Of a stretch of DNA of 64,000 bases, positions 1 through 8,006 are shown piece after piece. Position numbers and translations under genes: made by a program. Within the stretch, counting starts at the first letter, position 1, and every line of letters starts with the position of its first letter. The DNA is from an uncultured Paracoccaceae bacterium. Lineage in GTDB: Bacteria > Pseudomonadota > Alphaproteobacteria > Rhodobacterales > Rhodobacteraceae. The stretch lies in contig CAKZRP010000007.1 of NCBI GenBank assembly GCA_937146765.1, positions 124,001 to 188,000 of the forward strand, given 5' to 3'. The notes under the pieces were generated by a model that saw only the letters and a program-made list of their open reading frames with translations, searched no databases and was not told the origin of the DNA.

Positions 1-994
1 CCGCGTCCACGGCAAGATGCACAAATCGGTCGATGTGGCCAAGCTGCAGGAAAGCCTCGGCGGCGCGGTCGGCGTCTGCTGCCAAAAGGTCTCGGAAGCT
101 GAGGTTTTTGCCCGCGGCGGCATCAAGGACATTCTGGTGTCAAACCAGGTGCGCGACGCCGCCAAGATCGACCGCCTCTCCCGCCTGCCGAAACTGGGCG
201 CGCGCACCATCGTCTGTGTCGATGATCTGGCCAATGTGGCGGATCTGTCGGCGGCAGCGCAAAAGCACGGCACCGAGATCGAATGTTTCGTCGAAATCGA
301 CTGTGGCGCCGGGCGCTGCGGCGTGACCACGACCGAGGCTGTGGTGGAAATCGCCCGCGCCATCGACGCCGCCCCGGGCCTCAAATTCACCGGCATCCAG
401 GCCTATCAGGGCGCGATGCAGCACATGGATTCCTACACCGACCGCAAGGCGAAACTCGACATCGCCATCGCGCAGGTGGCCGATGCGGTCGAGGGTCTGA
501 AGGCGGCGGGTCTCACCTGTGAACTGGTTTCCGGCGGCGGCACCGGCTCCTATTACTTCGAGTCGAACTCCGGCGTTTACAACGAGTTGCAATGCGGCTC
601 CTACGCCTTCATGGACGCGGATTACGGCCGCATCCTCGATCAGGACGGCAAGCGCATCGACCAGGGGGAATGGGAAAATGCCTTCTTCATCCTGACCCAG
701 GTGATGAGCCACGCCAAGGCCGACAAGGCAATCTGCGACGCCGGCCTCAAGGCGCAGTCGGTGGACAGCGGCCTGCCGGTGATCTTTGGCCGCACGGATG
801 TCACTTATGTCAAATGCTCCGACGAACATGGGGTGATTTCCGACCCAGAGGGCGTGCTGCAAGTGGGCGACAAGCTGAAACTGGTGCCCGGTCACTGCGA
901 CCCGACCGCCAATGTGCACGACTGGTACGTCGGCGTCCGCAACGGCAAGGTCGAATGCCTCTGGCCGGTCTCCGCCCGCGGCAAGGCCTACTGA
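1..994 (+). CDS. bhcC: beta-hydroxyaspartate aldolase (D-threonine aldolase family), 5' end outside the window
   Basis: PLP- and metal-dependent aldolase of the DSD1/D-threonine aldolase fold; in the beta-hydroxyaspartate cycle BhcC joins glycine and glyoxylate to give (2R,3S)-beta-hydroxyaspartate. The frame is open from base 2, so the N-terminus (roughly 55 residues) is missing; 330 residues are visible. RVHGKMHKS at bases 2-28 carries the PLP-lysine motif, and the C-terminal GHCDPT supplies the His and Asp metal ligands of this family. The iminosuccinate reductase gene that follows supports bhcC over a generic D-threonine aldolase. bhcA and bhcB would be expected just upstream, off the window. 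The alternative is a 3-hydroxy-D-aspartate aldolase of similar chemistry. Confidence 0.85.
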   Translation, partial: RVHGKMHKSVDVAKLQESLGGAVGVCCQKVSEAEVFARGGIKDILVSNQVRDAAKIDRLSRLPKLGARTIVCVDDLANVADLSAAAQKHGTEIECFVEIDCGAGRCGVTTTEAVVEIARAIDAAPGLKFTGIQAYQGAMQHMDSYTDRKAKLDIAIAQVADAVEGLKAAGLTCELVSGGGTGSYYFESNSGVYNELQCGSYAFMDADYGRILDQDGKRIDQGEWENAFFILTQVMSHAKADKAICDAGLKAQSVDSGLPVIFGRTDVTYVKCSDEHGVISDPEGVLQVGDKLKLVPGHCDPTANVHDWYVGVRNGKVECLWPVSARGKAY

Positions 995-1006
995 CGACCC
1001 CCAACT

Positions 1007-1040
1007 GGCGGAGGTGCCCCGACGCCTCCGCCGGCTTTTT
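1007..1040 (+). terminator. hairpin plus T-run between bhcC and bhcD
   Basis: An 8-bp perfect stem (GGCGGAGG/CCTCCGCC) with a 10-nt loop is followed by GGCTTTTT. It has the form of a rho-independent terminator but lies between two genes expected to be cotranscribed, so it may act as a partial terminator or attenuator lowering bhcD expression. Confidence 0.6.
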
Positions 1041-1098
1041 CTTTGCCTCGTGACCCCAACGATAGGGTCGCGCCCGAGCCTGGGTGGGTGCGCAAGCG

Positions 1099-1141
1099 CC
1101 CTCCCGGGGGGAGGGTCGGGCGCGGCCCGGGCTTTCAGCCC
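1099..1141 (+). other. two further hairpins in the bhcD leader
   Basis: Two perfect stems lie just before the bhcD ribosome-binding site: CCCTCCC-GGG-GGGAGGG (1099-1115) and GGGCT-TTC-AGCCC (1129-1141). With the hairpin at 1007-1040, the 171-nt bhcC-bhcD spacer is highly structured. Whether this affects mRNA stability or regulation is unknown. Confidence 0.4.
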
Positions 1142-1165
1142 GCGCCAGATGAATGGAGACACCCC

Positions 1166-2131
1166 ATGTATATCGTTCCCGAACGGGCGATTGCCGATCT
1201 GATGACCCGCGCCGCCGCCTTTGAGGCGGTGGAGAAGGTCTTTGCCGCCATGGCCGCCGGTGACGCCTATAACTTTCCCGTGGTGCGCGAGGCCATCGGC
1301 CATGAGGACGCGCTTTATGGCTTCAAGGGCGGCTTTGACCGCGCAGGCCTGACCCTTGGCCTCAAGGCCGGCGGCTACTGGCCCAACAATCTGGACAAAC
1401 GCGGGCTGATCAATCACCAGTCCACCGTCTTCCTGTTTGATCCCGACACCGGCAAGGCCCGCGCCATGGTCGGCGGTAACCTCCTGACCGCCCTGCGCAC
1501 CGCCGCGGCCTCCTCCGTCTCGATCAAGCATCTGGCGCGCGAGGATGCCAAGGTGATCGGCATGGTCGGCGCCGGCCATCAGGCGAAATTCCAGCTGCGC
1601 GCCGCGCTGGAACAGCGCAGCTTCGACAAGGTGATCGGCTGGAACCTGCACCCGGAGATGCTGCCCAACCTCGCCGAGGTCGCGGCGGAGTTTGACCTGC
1701 CGTTTGAACCGGTGGAGCTGGACGGGCTGCGCGAGGCGGATGTGATCATCTCCATCACCTCGTCGTTTGAGGCGATCCTCAAGGCCGATCAGGTCAGCCC
1801 CGGCACCCATCTCGCCTGCATGGGCACCGACACCAAGGGCAAGCAGGAGGTGGACCCGACCCTTCTGACCCGCGCAACCGTCTTTACCGACGAGGTGGCG
1901 CAGTCGATCACCATCGGCGAGGCGCAGCACGCGGTGGCTCAGGGGCTGATCACCGAGGGCGACATCCACCAACTCGGCGCGGTGATCAACGGCGCGCATC
2001 CGGGGCGGACCTCTGCCGATCAGATCACGCTGTTTGATGGCACCGGCGTCGGCTTGCAGGACCTCGCGGTTGCCGCCTCGGTGGTGGATCTCGCGGTGCA
2101 GCAGGGCATCGCCATCGAGGTCGACTTTTAA
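1166..2131 (+). CDS. bhcD: iminosuccinate reductase (ornithine cyclodeaminase/mu-crystallin family)
   Basis: Protein of 321 residues in the ornithine cyclodeaminase/mu-crystallin family. BhcD reduces iminosuccinate to L-aspartate with NAD(P)H, the last step of the beta-hydroxyaspartate cycle, which assimilates glyoxylate (and hence glycolate or C2 units) without carbon loss. The Rossmann nucleotide motif GMVGAGHQA lies near residue 135, and the family pattern GGNLLTALRTAAASSV precedes it. The ATG at 1166 is chosen because GGAG at 1155-1158 is 7 nt upstream; an upstream in-frame ATG at 1043 lies in the structured spacer. Neighbour bhcC is the main support for assigning BhcD rather than ornithine cyclodeaminase or alanine dehydrogenase. 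Confidence 0.82.
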   Translation: MYIVPERAIADLMTRAAAFEAVEKVFAAMAAGDAYNFPVVREAIGHEDALYGFKGGFDRAGLTLGLKAGGYWPNNLDKRGLINHQSTVFLFDPDTGKARAMVGGNLLTALRTAAASSVSIKHLAREDAKVIGMVGAGHQAKFQLRAALEQRSFDKVIGWNLHPEMLPNLAEVAAEFDLPFEPVELDGLREADVIISITSSFEAILKADQVSPGTHLACMGTDTKGKQEVDPTLLTRATVFTDEVAQSITIGEAQHAVAQGLITEGDIHQLGAVINGAHPGRTSADQITLFDGTGVGLQDLAVAASVVDLAVQQGIAIEVDF

Positions 2132-2151
2132 TCAAAGCCCATCACGGCAGC

Positions 2152-2185
2152 AAAACGCCCCGGCCTCCCCGCCGGGGCGTTTTTA
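2152..2185. terminator. bidirectional terminator between bhcD and the LysR gene
   Basis: A 9-bp perfect stem CGCCCCGGC/GCCGGGGCG with a 6-nt loop is flanked by AAAA on the left and TTTTT on the right. It can stop both convergent transcripts; the T-run overlaps the LysR stop codon region. Confidence 0.85.
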
Positions 2186-3088
2186 TTGCGCCTCCAGATA
2201 GGCCTGCCCGCGTTCGGTGATGAAATCCACCAACAGACGCACCTTCGGGTCCTGCAGTTTCTTATGCGGATAAAGACAGCCAAAGCTCGCCGCCATAGGC
2301 CGCGCTTCCGGCAGGATCTCCACCAAAGCGCCGCTTTCCAGATGCTCCGCCACCTCAAACAGCGGCTTGTTCACAATGCCCCGGTGATCGAGCGCCCAGT
2401 TCAGCAGCACCTCGCTGTCATCCGCGTCATATTTGCCGCTGACTTCGAATTTTCGAAATCCGGCCTCGGTGTTCAGGGTCCAGAAATACTCGGGCGAGCG
2501 CGGATAGCGCAGCAGGAGGCAGTTGTGCTTGCCCATCAGGTCCTGCGGCACCCTCGGCGTGCCATACCGCGCCAGATAGGCGGGCGAGGCACAGAGCACC
2601 CGCTCCACCCCGGCGATCTTGCGCATCTTGAGGCTGGAGTCGCTGGGCGTGCCGACAAAGAACGCCAGATCAAGCCCATCGGCAAGGATATCCACCCGCC
2701 GGTCCGACATTCGCATCTGCACGTCGATCTCTGGGTGCGCCTCAACAAAATCAGGGATCAGCGGCGCGATGATCCGCCGCCCGGCGGCCAGCGGCGCGGT
2801 GATTTTCAACGTCCCGCGGGGGTGGCCCGAGAACTGCGCAACAACGCCCTCCGCCTCCTCCACTACCTCCAGAATCTTCAAGGCTTCGAGGTAGAATCGT
2901 TTGCCCGCCTCGGTCGGCGTCAGCGAACGCGTGGTGCGATTGAACAGCCGCACACCCAGATGTTCCTCCAATTCCTTGATGCGTTTGCTGGCCACGGCGG
3001 GCGTCAGACGCACGTCGCGCCCGCCCGATGTGATGCTGCCCAGCTCCACCACCCGGCAGAACAGACGCAGGCTCTCCATATAAGCCAT
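2183..3088 (-). CDS. LysR-family transcriptional regulator
   Basis: LysR-type regulator of 301 residues. The N-terminal winged HTH reads ELGSITSGGRDVRLTPAVAS and the C-terminal effector domain has the usual two-lobed binding-protein fold. The start ATG at 3088 (MAYMESLRLF) has a GAGG 8 nt upstream; a longer frame exists but lacks a ribosome-binding site. It is divergent from xdhA across 165 bp and convergent with bhcD, so purine degradation is its most likely target. The known regulator of bhc genes is an IclR protein, which argues against a bhc role. Confidence 0.85.
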   Translation of the reverse strand: MAYMESLRLFCRVVELGSITSGGRDVRLTPAVASKRIKELEEHLGVRLFNRTTRSLTPTEAGKRFYLEALKILEVVEEAEGVVAQFSGHPRGTLKITAPLAAGRRIIAPLIPDFVEAHPEIDVQMRMSDRRVDILADGLDLAFFVGTPSDSSLKMRKIAGVERVLCASPAYLARYGTPRVPQDLMGKHNCLLLRYPRSPEYFWTLNTEAGFRKFEVSGKYDADDSEVLLNWALDHRGIVNKPLFEVAEHLESGALVEILPEARPMAASFGCLYPHKKLQDPKVRLLVDFITERGQAYLEAQ

Positions 3089-3146
3089 TCTAAAACCTCG
3101 ATTGTTGCACCGCACCCGGCATAGCGCGGATTTGCGCCCCGGATTA

Positions 3147-3161
3147 TCAACACATCGTTGA
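3147..3161. promoter_or_regulatory. candidate LysR binding dyad between lysR and xdhA
   Basis: TCAAC-ACATC-GTTGA is a perfect 5+5 inverted repeat in the AT-richer centre of the divergent promoter region. Its size and position suit a LysR recognition site, but it is short and unproven. Confidence 0.35.
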
Positions 3162-3253
3162 AAGTATTTCGCGAAGCCTACCATATTTCAGGGCAGTCGA
3201 AAGGGATACTCTCTGCTCCACGCCCAAAAGGCCGGGCAGACTAGGGAGGATCA

Positions 3254-4717
3254 ATGGCTCATCAACACGACATCCGCTTTCTTCTGAACGGAGAGGAAAA
3301 GCGCATATCCGATGTGAAGGCGACGCTGACCCTCCTGGATTACCTGCGGATAGACCAGCGGCTGACCGGCAGCAAGGAAGGCTGCGCCGAGGGCGATTGC
3401 GGCGCCTGCACCGTGCTGGTGGGCCGCCTGCATCAAGGGGGCCTGCGGTACGAGACGGTGAATGCCTGCATCCGTTTTCTGGCCTCGCTCAATGGCTGCC
3501 ATATCGTCACCATCGAACATCTCTCCGGCCCGCAAGGGCGCCTGCACCCGGTGCAACAGGCGATGGTGGAGTATCACGGCAGCCAATGCGGCTTTTGCAC
3601 GCCGGGCTTTGTGATGTCGCTTTATGCGCTGTGGATGGGCAATCCGGAACCTTCCGTGCAGGAGGTCGAGACCGCGATCCAAGGCAACCTCTGCCGCTGC
3701 ACCGGCTACGAGCCGATCGTGAAGGCGGCGATGGCGGTGACCCACTATGGCTCCCCCGCCCATGACCACCTGACGCGCGAGCGTTCGGAGGTGACCGCCC
3801 GCCTGATGGCCTTGCGGCCAAAGACCCGCATCGTCACCGGCCCCGAGGACGACCGCGCCATCCTGCCCGCCGATGTGGCGGATCTCGCGCAGGTTCTGGC
3901 GGAAAACCCGAAGGCGACGATCGTGGCAGGCTCCACCGATGTGGGCCTTTGGGTTACCAAATTCATGCGCCCGATCTCGCCGGTGGTTTTCATAACCCAT
4001 CTGGAGGGGCTGAAGACCATCGAGCTCAGCGCCGACAGTCTGACCCTCGGCGCCGGCGTCACCTACTCCGAAAGCGAGGCGGCGATCCGCGAGGCCTTCC
4101 CGCACTTGGGTGCCTATTGGGACCGCATCGCCGGCTGGCAGGTGCGCAATATGGGCACCATTGGCGGCAATATCGCCAATGGCTCGCCCATCGGGGACAC
4201 GCCGCCGGTGCTGATCGCGCTCGGGGCCGAGGTACTGCTGCAAAGCGTGCGGGGCATCCGCATCCTGCCGCTCGAAGACTTCTTCATCGCCTATGGCAAG
4301 CAGGACCGCCAGCCCGGCGACTTTGTCTCCGCCATCCGCATTCCCCGCGCCAAAGCGGGCCAGATCGACGCCGCCTACAAGATCTCCAAACGCCGGGACG
4401 AGGATATCTCCTCCGTCGCCGCCGGGATCAGTGTCACCGTCGAAGGCGGCAGGATCACCGCCGCGCGTCTGGCCTATGGTGGCATGGCGGCCACACCGAA
4501 ACGCGCCACCGGGGCCGAGACCGCGCTGGTCGGCCAGCCCTTCACCGCCGCGACATTTGACGCCGCAGCAGAGGCGCTGAAGGGCGATTTCACCCCGCTC
4601 AGCGATTGGCGCGCCAGTGCCGACTACCGGATCACCGTCGCGGCCAACCTCTTGCGCCGCTTCTACCTGGAACAGAGCAGCCCCGCAGACGCGCCCGTGC
4701 GTCTGGCCATCGCCTGA
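3254..4717 (+). CDS. xdhA: xanthine dehydrogenase small subunit (2Fe-2S and FAD domains)
   Basis: XdhA of 487 residues; with XdhB it oxidises hypoxanthine to xanthine and uric acid in the cytoplasm. It carries two [2Fe-2S] clusters: C44, C49, C52, C72 (ferredoxin type) and C112, C115, C147, C149. A CO-dehydrogenase-type FAD-binding domain follows from about residue 195, with the pattern TIGGNIANGSPIGDTPP. AGGGAGG sits 7 nt before the ATG. Length and domain order match the split bacterial enzyme (Rhodobacter capsulatus type), not the fused eukaryotic form. xdhB follows after 14 nt in the same operon. Confidence 0.95.
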   Translation: MAHQHDIRFLLNGEEKRISDVKATLTLLDYLRIDQRLTGSKEGCAEGDCGACTVLVGRLHQGGLRYETVNACIRFLASLNGCHIVTIEHLSGPQGRLHPVQQAMVEYHGSQCGFCTPGFVMSLYALWMGNPEPSVQEVETAIQGNLCRCTGYEPIVKAAMAVTHYGSPAHDHLTRERSEVTARLMALRPKTRIVTGPEDDRAILPADVADLAQVLAENPKATIVAGSTDVGLWVTKFMRPISPVVFITHLEGLKTIELSADSLTLGAGVTYSESEAAIREAFPHLGAYWDRIAGWQVRNMGTIGGNIANGSPIGDTPPVLIALGAEVLLQSVRGIRILPLEDFFIAYGKQDRQPGDFVSAIRIPRAKAGQIDAAYKISKRRDEDISSVAAGISVTVEGGRITAARLAYGGMAATPKRATGAETALVGQPFTAATFDAAAEALKGDFTPLSDWRASADYRITVAANLLRRFYLEQSSPADAPVRLAIA

Positions 4718-4731
4718 GGGAGGAGAGCGAG

Positions 4732-7077
4732 ATGAAAGACCTGAACACCACCCCCGAAGGCAACCCGCAGATCAAGGGTGCCGCCCATCAGAACCTGCAG
4801 CACGACAGCGCCATCAAGCAGGTGCAGGGCCGCGCCGATTACACCGACGACATCCCCGAGCCCGCAGGCACCCTGCACGCCTATCTTGGCGTCTCCACCG
4901 TCGCCCATGCGAACATCCGCGGCATGGACCTGTCTGCGGTGCGCGCCGCACCCGGCGTCGTCACTGTGCTCACCGCCGAGGATATCCCCGGCGTCAATGA
5001 CGTCAGCCCCACCGGCAAACATGACGAGCCTGTGTTTCCGACCGAGAAGGTGGAATTCCACGGCCAGCCCCTCTTTGCGGTGATCGCCGAGACCCGCGAT
5101 CTGGCCCGCCGCGCCGCCGAACTGGCCAACGTGGACTACGAGGTGCTGCCCCATGCCATCGACGCGGTCTCTGCGCGGCTTGCAGGCATGCCGATGGTCA
5201 CCGACCCGCTGAAGCTGGAACGCGGTGACGTGGACAACAGCCTGTCCGAGGCGCCGCACCGCCTGCGTGGGCGCATCACGGTCGGCGGGCAGGATCACAT
5301 GTATCTCGAAGGCCATATCGCCTTTGCCATCCCGGGCGAGGATGACGATGTGGTGGTGCATTGCTCCACCCAGCACCCGAGCGAGGCGCAGCATATGGTG
5401 GCCCATGTGCTCGGCGTGCCCTCCAATGCCGTGGTGGTGAACGTGCGCCGTATGGGCGGCGGCTTTGGCGGCAAGGAAAGCCAGATGAACCTCTTCTGCG
5501 CCGTGGCCGCCATCGGGGCAAAGAAACTGAACCGCCCGGTGAAAATCCGCCCCGACCGCGATCAGGACATGACCGCGACCGGCAAGCGGCATGACTTTGT
5601 GATCGACTATGATCTGGGCTTTGACGGCGAGGGGCGCATTCAGGCGGTGGACAGCCAGTTTGCCGCGCGCTGCGGCTATTCCTCCGACCTCTCCGGCCCG
5701 GTCACCGACCGCGCGCTGTTTCATGCGGACAATGCCTATTTCTACCCCAACGTCCGGCTCACCTCCTGCCCGCAGAAGACCAATACGGTCTCCAACACCG
5801 CCTTTCGCGGCTTTGGCGGTCCGCAGGGCGTGGTCGCCGCCGAGCGGATGATCGAGGAAATCGCCTATGCACTGGGCAAGGACCCGCTGGAGGTGCGCAA
5901 GGCGAACTTTTACGGCCAGCCCGGCGATGGCCGCACCCTCACCCCCTATCATCAGGAGGTGGAGGACAATGTGATTGGCCGCATCGTCGAGGAGCTGGAA
6001 GAGAGCGCCGACTATCAGGCCCGCCGCGCCGCAATCATCGCCGAGAACGCCAAGGGCGGCATCATCCGCCGCGGCATCGCGCTGACGCCGGTCAAATTCG
6101 GCATCTCCTTCACCGCCACCTGGTACAATCAGGCCGGCGCGTTGATCCACATCTACAACGACGGCTCGATCCACCTGAACCACGGCGGCACCGAGATGGG
6201 TCAGGGTCTCAACACCAAGGTCGCGCAGGTGGTGGCCGAGGCCTTTCAGGTCGATTTCGACAGCATCAAGATCACCAAGACCACCACGGAGAAGGTGCCG
6301 AATACCTCCGCCACCGCAGCCTCGTCCGGCTCGGACCTCAACGGCATGGCGGCGCTGGATGCCGCCGAGCAGATCAAGGCGCGGCTGGTCAAATTCGCCG
6401 CCGAGAGCCGCGGCGTAAAGGAAAGCGCGGTGCGCTTTGGCCCCAACCAGATCCGCATCGGCGAGGAGGTCGTCGCCTTCGCCGCCTTCATCCGCGAGGC
6501 CTATATGGCGCGGGTGCATCTCTCGGCGGCGGGCTTTTACAAGACGCCCAAGATCCATTGGGACCGCGCGGCGGGCAAGGGGCGGCCGTTTTATTACTAC
6601 GCCTATGGCGCGTCCTGTTCCGAGGTCGCCATCGACACGCTCACCGGCGAATACCGGGTGGAGCGTACCGACATCCTGCATGACGTGGGCCGCTCGCTGA
6701 ACCCGATCCTCGACAAGGGGCAGGTCGAGGGCGCCTTTATCCAAGGCATGGGCTGGCTCACCACCGAGGAGCTGTGGTGGGACAAGGAGGGCCGCCTGCG
6801 CACCCATGCGCCCTCCACCTACAAGATCCCGCTGGCCTCCGACCGACCCCGCATCTTCAACGTCAATCTCGCCGATTGGTCCGAGAACCGCGAGATGACC
6901 ATCAAACGCTCCAAGGCGGTGGGCGAGCCGCCCTTCATGCTGGGCATCTCGGTCTTTGAGGCGCTGTCGATGGCGGTGGCCTCGGTGGCCGACTACCGCG
7001 AATGCCCGCGTCTCGAGGCCCCCGCCACGCCGGAACGGGTGCTGATGGCGGTCGAACGGCTGAAGGCCGGGGTCTGA
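4732..7077 (+). CDS. xdhB: xanthine dehydrogenase large subunit (molybdopterin-binding)
   Basis: XdhB of 781 residues, the molybdenum-cofactor subunit where the purine is hydroxylated. It has the aldehyde-oxidase/xanthine-dehydrogenase N-terminal domain, then two Moco-binding domains. Visible motifs are GGGFGGKES, AFRGFGGPQG with the substrate-positioning arginine, and VGEPP with the catalytic glutamate E732. The ATG at 4732 follows GGAGAG and gives the normal length; the frame stays open further upstream inside xdhA. The next gene, xdhC, begins 4 nt downstream. Confidence 0.95.
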   Translation: MKDLNTTPEGNPQIKGAAHQNLQHDSAIKQVQGRADYTDDIPEPAGTLHAYLGVSTVAHANIRGMDLSAVRAAPGVVTVLTAEDIPGVNDVSPTGKHDEPVFPTEKVEFHGQPLFAVIAETRDLARRAAELANVDYEVLPHAIDAVSARLAGMPMVTDPLKLERGDVDNSLSEAPHRLRGRITVGGQDHMYLEGHIAFAIPGEDDDVVVHCSTQHPSEAQHMVAHVLGVPSNAVVVNVRRMGGGFGGKESQMNLFCAVAAIGAKKLNRPVKIRPDRDQDMTATGKRHDFVIDYDLGFDGEGRIQAVDSQFAARCGYSSDLSGPVTDRALFHADNAYFYPNVRLTSCPQKTNTVSNTAFRGFGGPQGVVAAERMIEEIAYALGKDPLEVRKANFYGQPGDGRTLTPYHQEVEDNVIGRIVEELEESADYQARRAAIIAENAKGGIIRRGIALTPVKFGISFTATWYNQAGALIHIYNDGSIHLNHGGTEMGQGLNTKVAQVVAEAFQVDFDSIKITKTTTEKVPNTSATAASSGSDLNGMAALDAAEQIKARLVKFAAESRGVKESAVRFGPNQIRIGEEVVAFAAFIREAYMARVHLSAAGFYKTPKIHWDRAAGKGRPFYYYAYGASCSEVAIDTLTGEYRVERTDILHDVGRSLNPILDKGQVEGAFIQGMGWLTTEELWWDKEGRLRTHAPSTYKIPLASDRPRIFNVNLADWSENREMTIKRSKAVGEPPFMLGISVFEALSMAVASVADYRECPRLEAPATPERVLMAVERLKAGV

Positions 7078-7081
7078 AACC

Positions 7082-7936
7082 ATGAGAGAGGCCGCCCGCC
7101 TGCGCCAGTTCCTCGACGCCCCCGGCCCGGTGGCAAGCCTGCGGCTCATCCGCGTGCGGGGGTCCTCCCCCCGCAATACGGGCACCGAGATGTTTGTGCG
7201 CGCCGAGAGCCTCTGCGGCACCATCGGCGGCGGCCAGCTCGAACACCTCGCCATCGCGGCAGCGCGGGAATTGCTCGCGGCGGGGAACCTCTCGCATCAC
7301 ATGGACGTGCCGCTTGGCCCCGAGATCGGCCAATGCTGCGGCGGGCGGGTGGAGATCGCTCTCACGAGGATGAGCGCCAGCGACAAGGAGCTCGCCCTGC
7401 GCGAGGCCGAGGCCCGCGAGGCAGAGCTGCCTGCGGTCTACATCCTCGGGGCCGGCCATGTGGGCCGCGCGCTGGCCGATCTGTTCCAGCACCTGCCGGT
7501 GCAAACGGTGCTGATCGACCAGCGGCAGGTGGAGCTCGATCAATGCCACGCCACGGTCGAGCGCCGCCAAAGCGCCATCCCCGAGATCGACGTGATGAAC
7601 GCCGCCCCCGGCAGCGCCTTCATCGTGCTGACCCATGACCATGGGCTCGATTTCCTTCTGGCCTCCGCCGCCCTGCAAAGGGGCGATGCGGCCTATGTCG
7701 GGCTGATCGGCTCGGCCACCAAGCGGGCGAAATTCGCCGCCTGGACCCATGACCACTGCGACGGGCTTTCTGTCGCAGATCTCATCTGCCCCATCGGGGC
7801 AGGCGGTAGCCGCGACAAGCGGCCAGCCGTGATCGCCGCCCTTGTGGTGGCCGAAGTGATCACGGCGCTGACCTCTGAAACTGCCGCACAGTGCCCCGCA
7901 TTCGGGGAGGCTGCCCTGCATATCGCAGCGCAGTAG
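7082..7936 (+). CDS. xdhC: xanthine dehydrogenase accessory protein XdhC
   Basis: Protein of 284 residues that in the known family binds the molybdenum cofactor, promotes its sulfuration and delivers it to XdhB; it is not part of the mature enzyme. The N-terminal XdhC/CoxI domain shows GTIGGGQLEH and the conserved IGQCCGG pair of cysteines. The C-terminal Rossmann-like domain carries YILGAGHVGRALA and GLIGSATKRAKF. No ribosome-binding site is evident; the 4-nt gap to xdhB suggests translational coupling. Confidence 0.93.
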   Translation: MREAARLRQFLDAPGPVASLRLIRVRGSSPRNTGTEMFVRAESLCGTIGGGQLEHLAIAAARELLAAGNLSHHMDVPLGPEIGQCCGGRVEIALTRMSASDKELALREAEAREAELPAVYILGAGHVGRALADLFQHLPVQTVLIDQRQVELDQCHATVERRQSAIPEIDVMNAAPGSAFIVLTHDHGLDFLLASAALQRGDAAYVGLIGSATKRAKFAAWTHDHCDGLSVADLICPIGAGGSRDKRPAVIAALVVAEVITALTSETAAQCPAFGEAALHIAAQ

Positions 7937-8006
7937 CAGACCGCCGCGCCCGATTGGGGAGGGAGGAGAACCGCCCCCGACGGCCGGCCATCAAAGGGAG
8001 GTCCCC

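Noticed and set aside
140..1999. Long minus-strand open frame opposite bhcC and bhcD
   Set aside because: It spans two well-supported genes and their spacer, has low-complexity His/Arg/Gly-rich composition and no motif; it reflects the GC-rich third codon positions of the real genes.
4663..7254. 863-residue minus-strand open frame opposite xdhB
   Set aside because: The plus-strand frame has all xanthine dehydrogenase motifs; the antisense frame has none and crosses the xdhB-xdhC junction.
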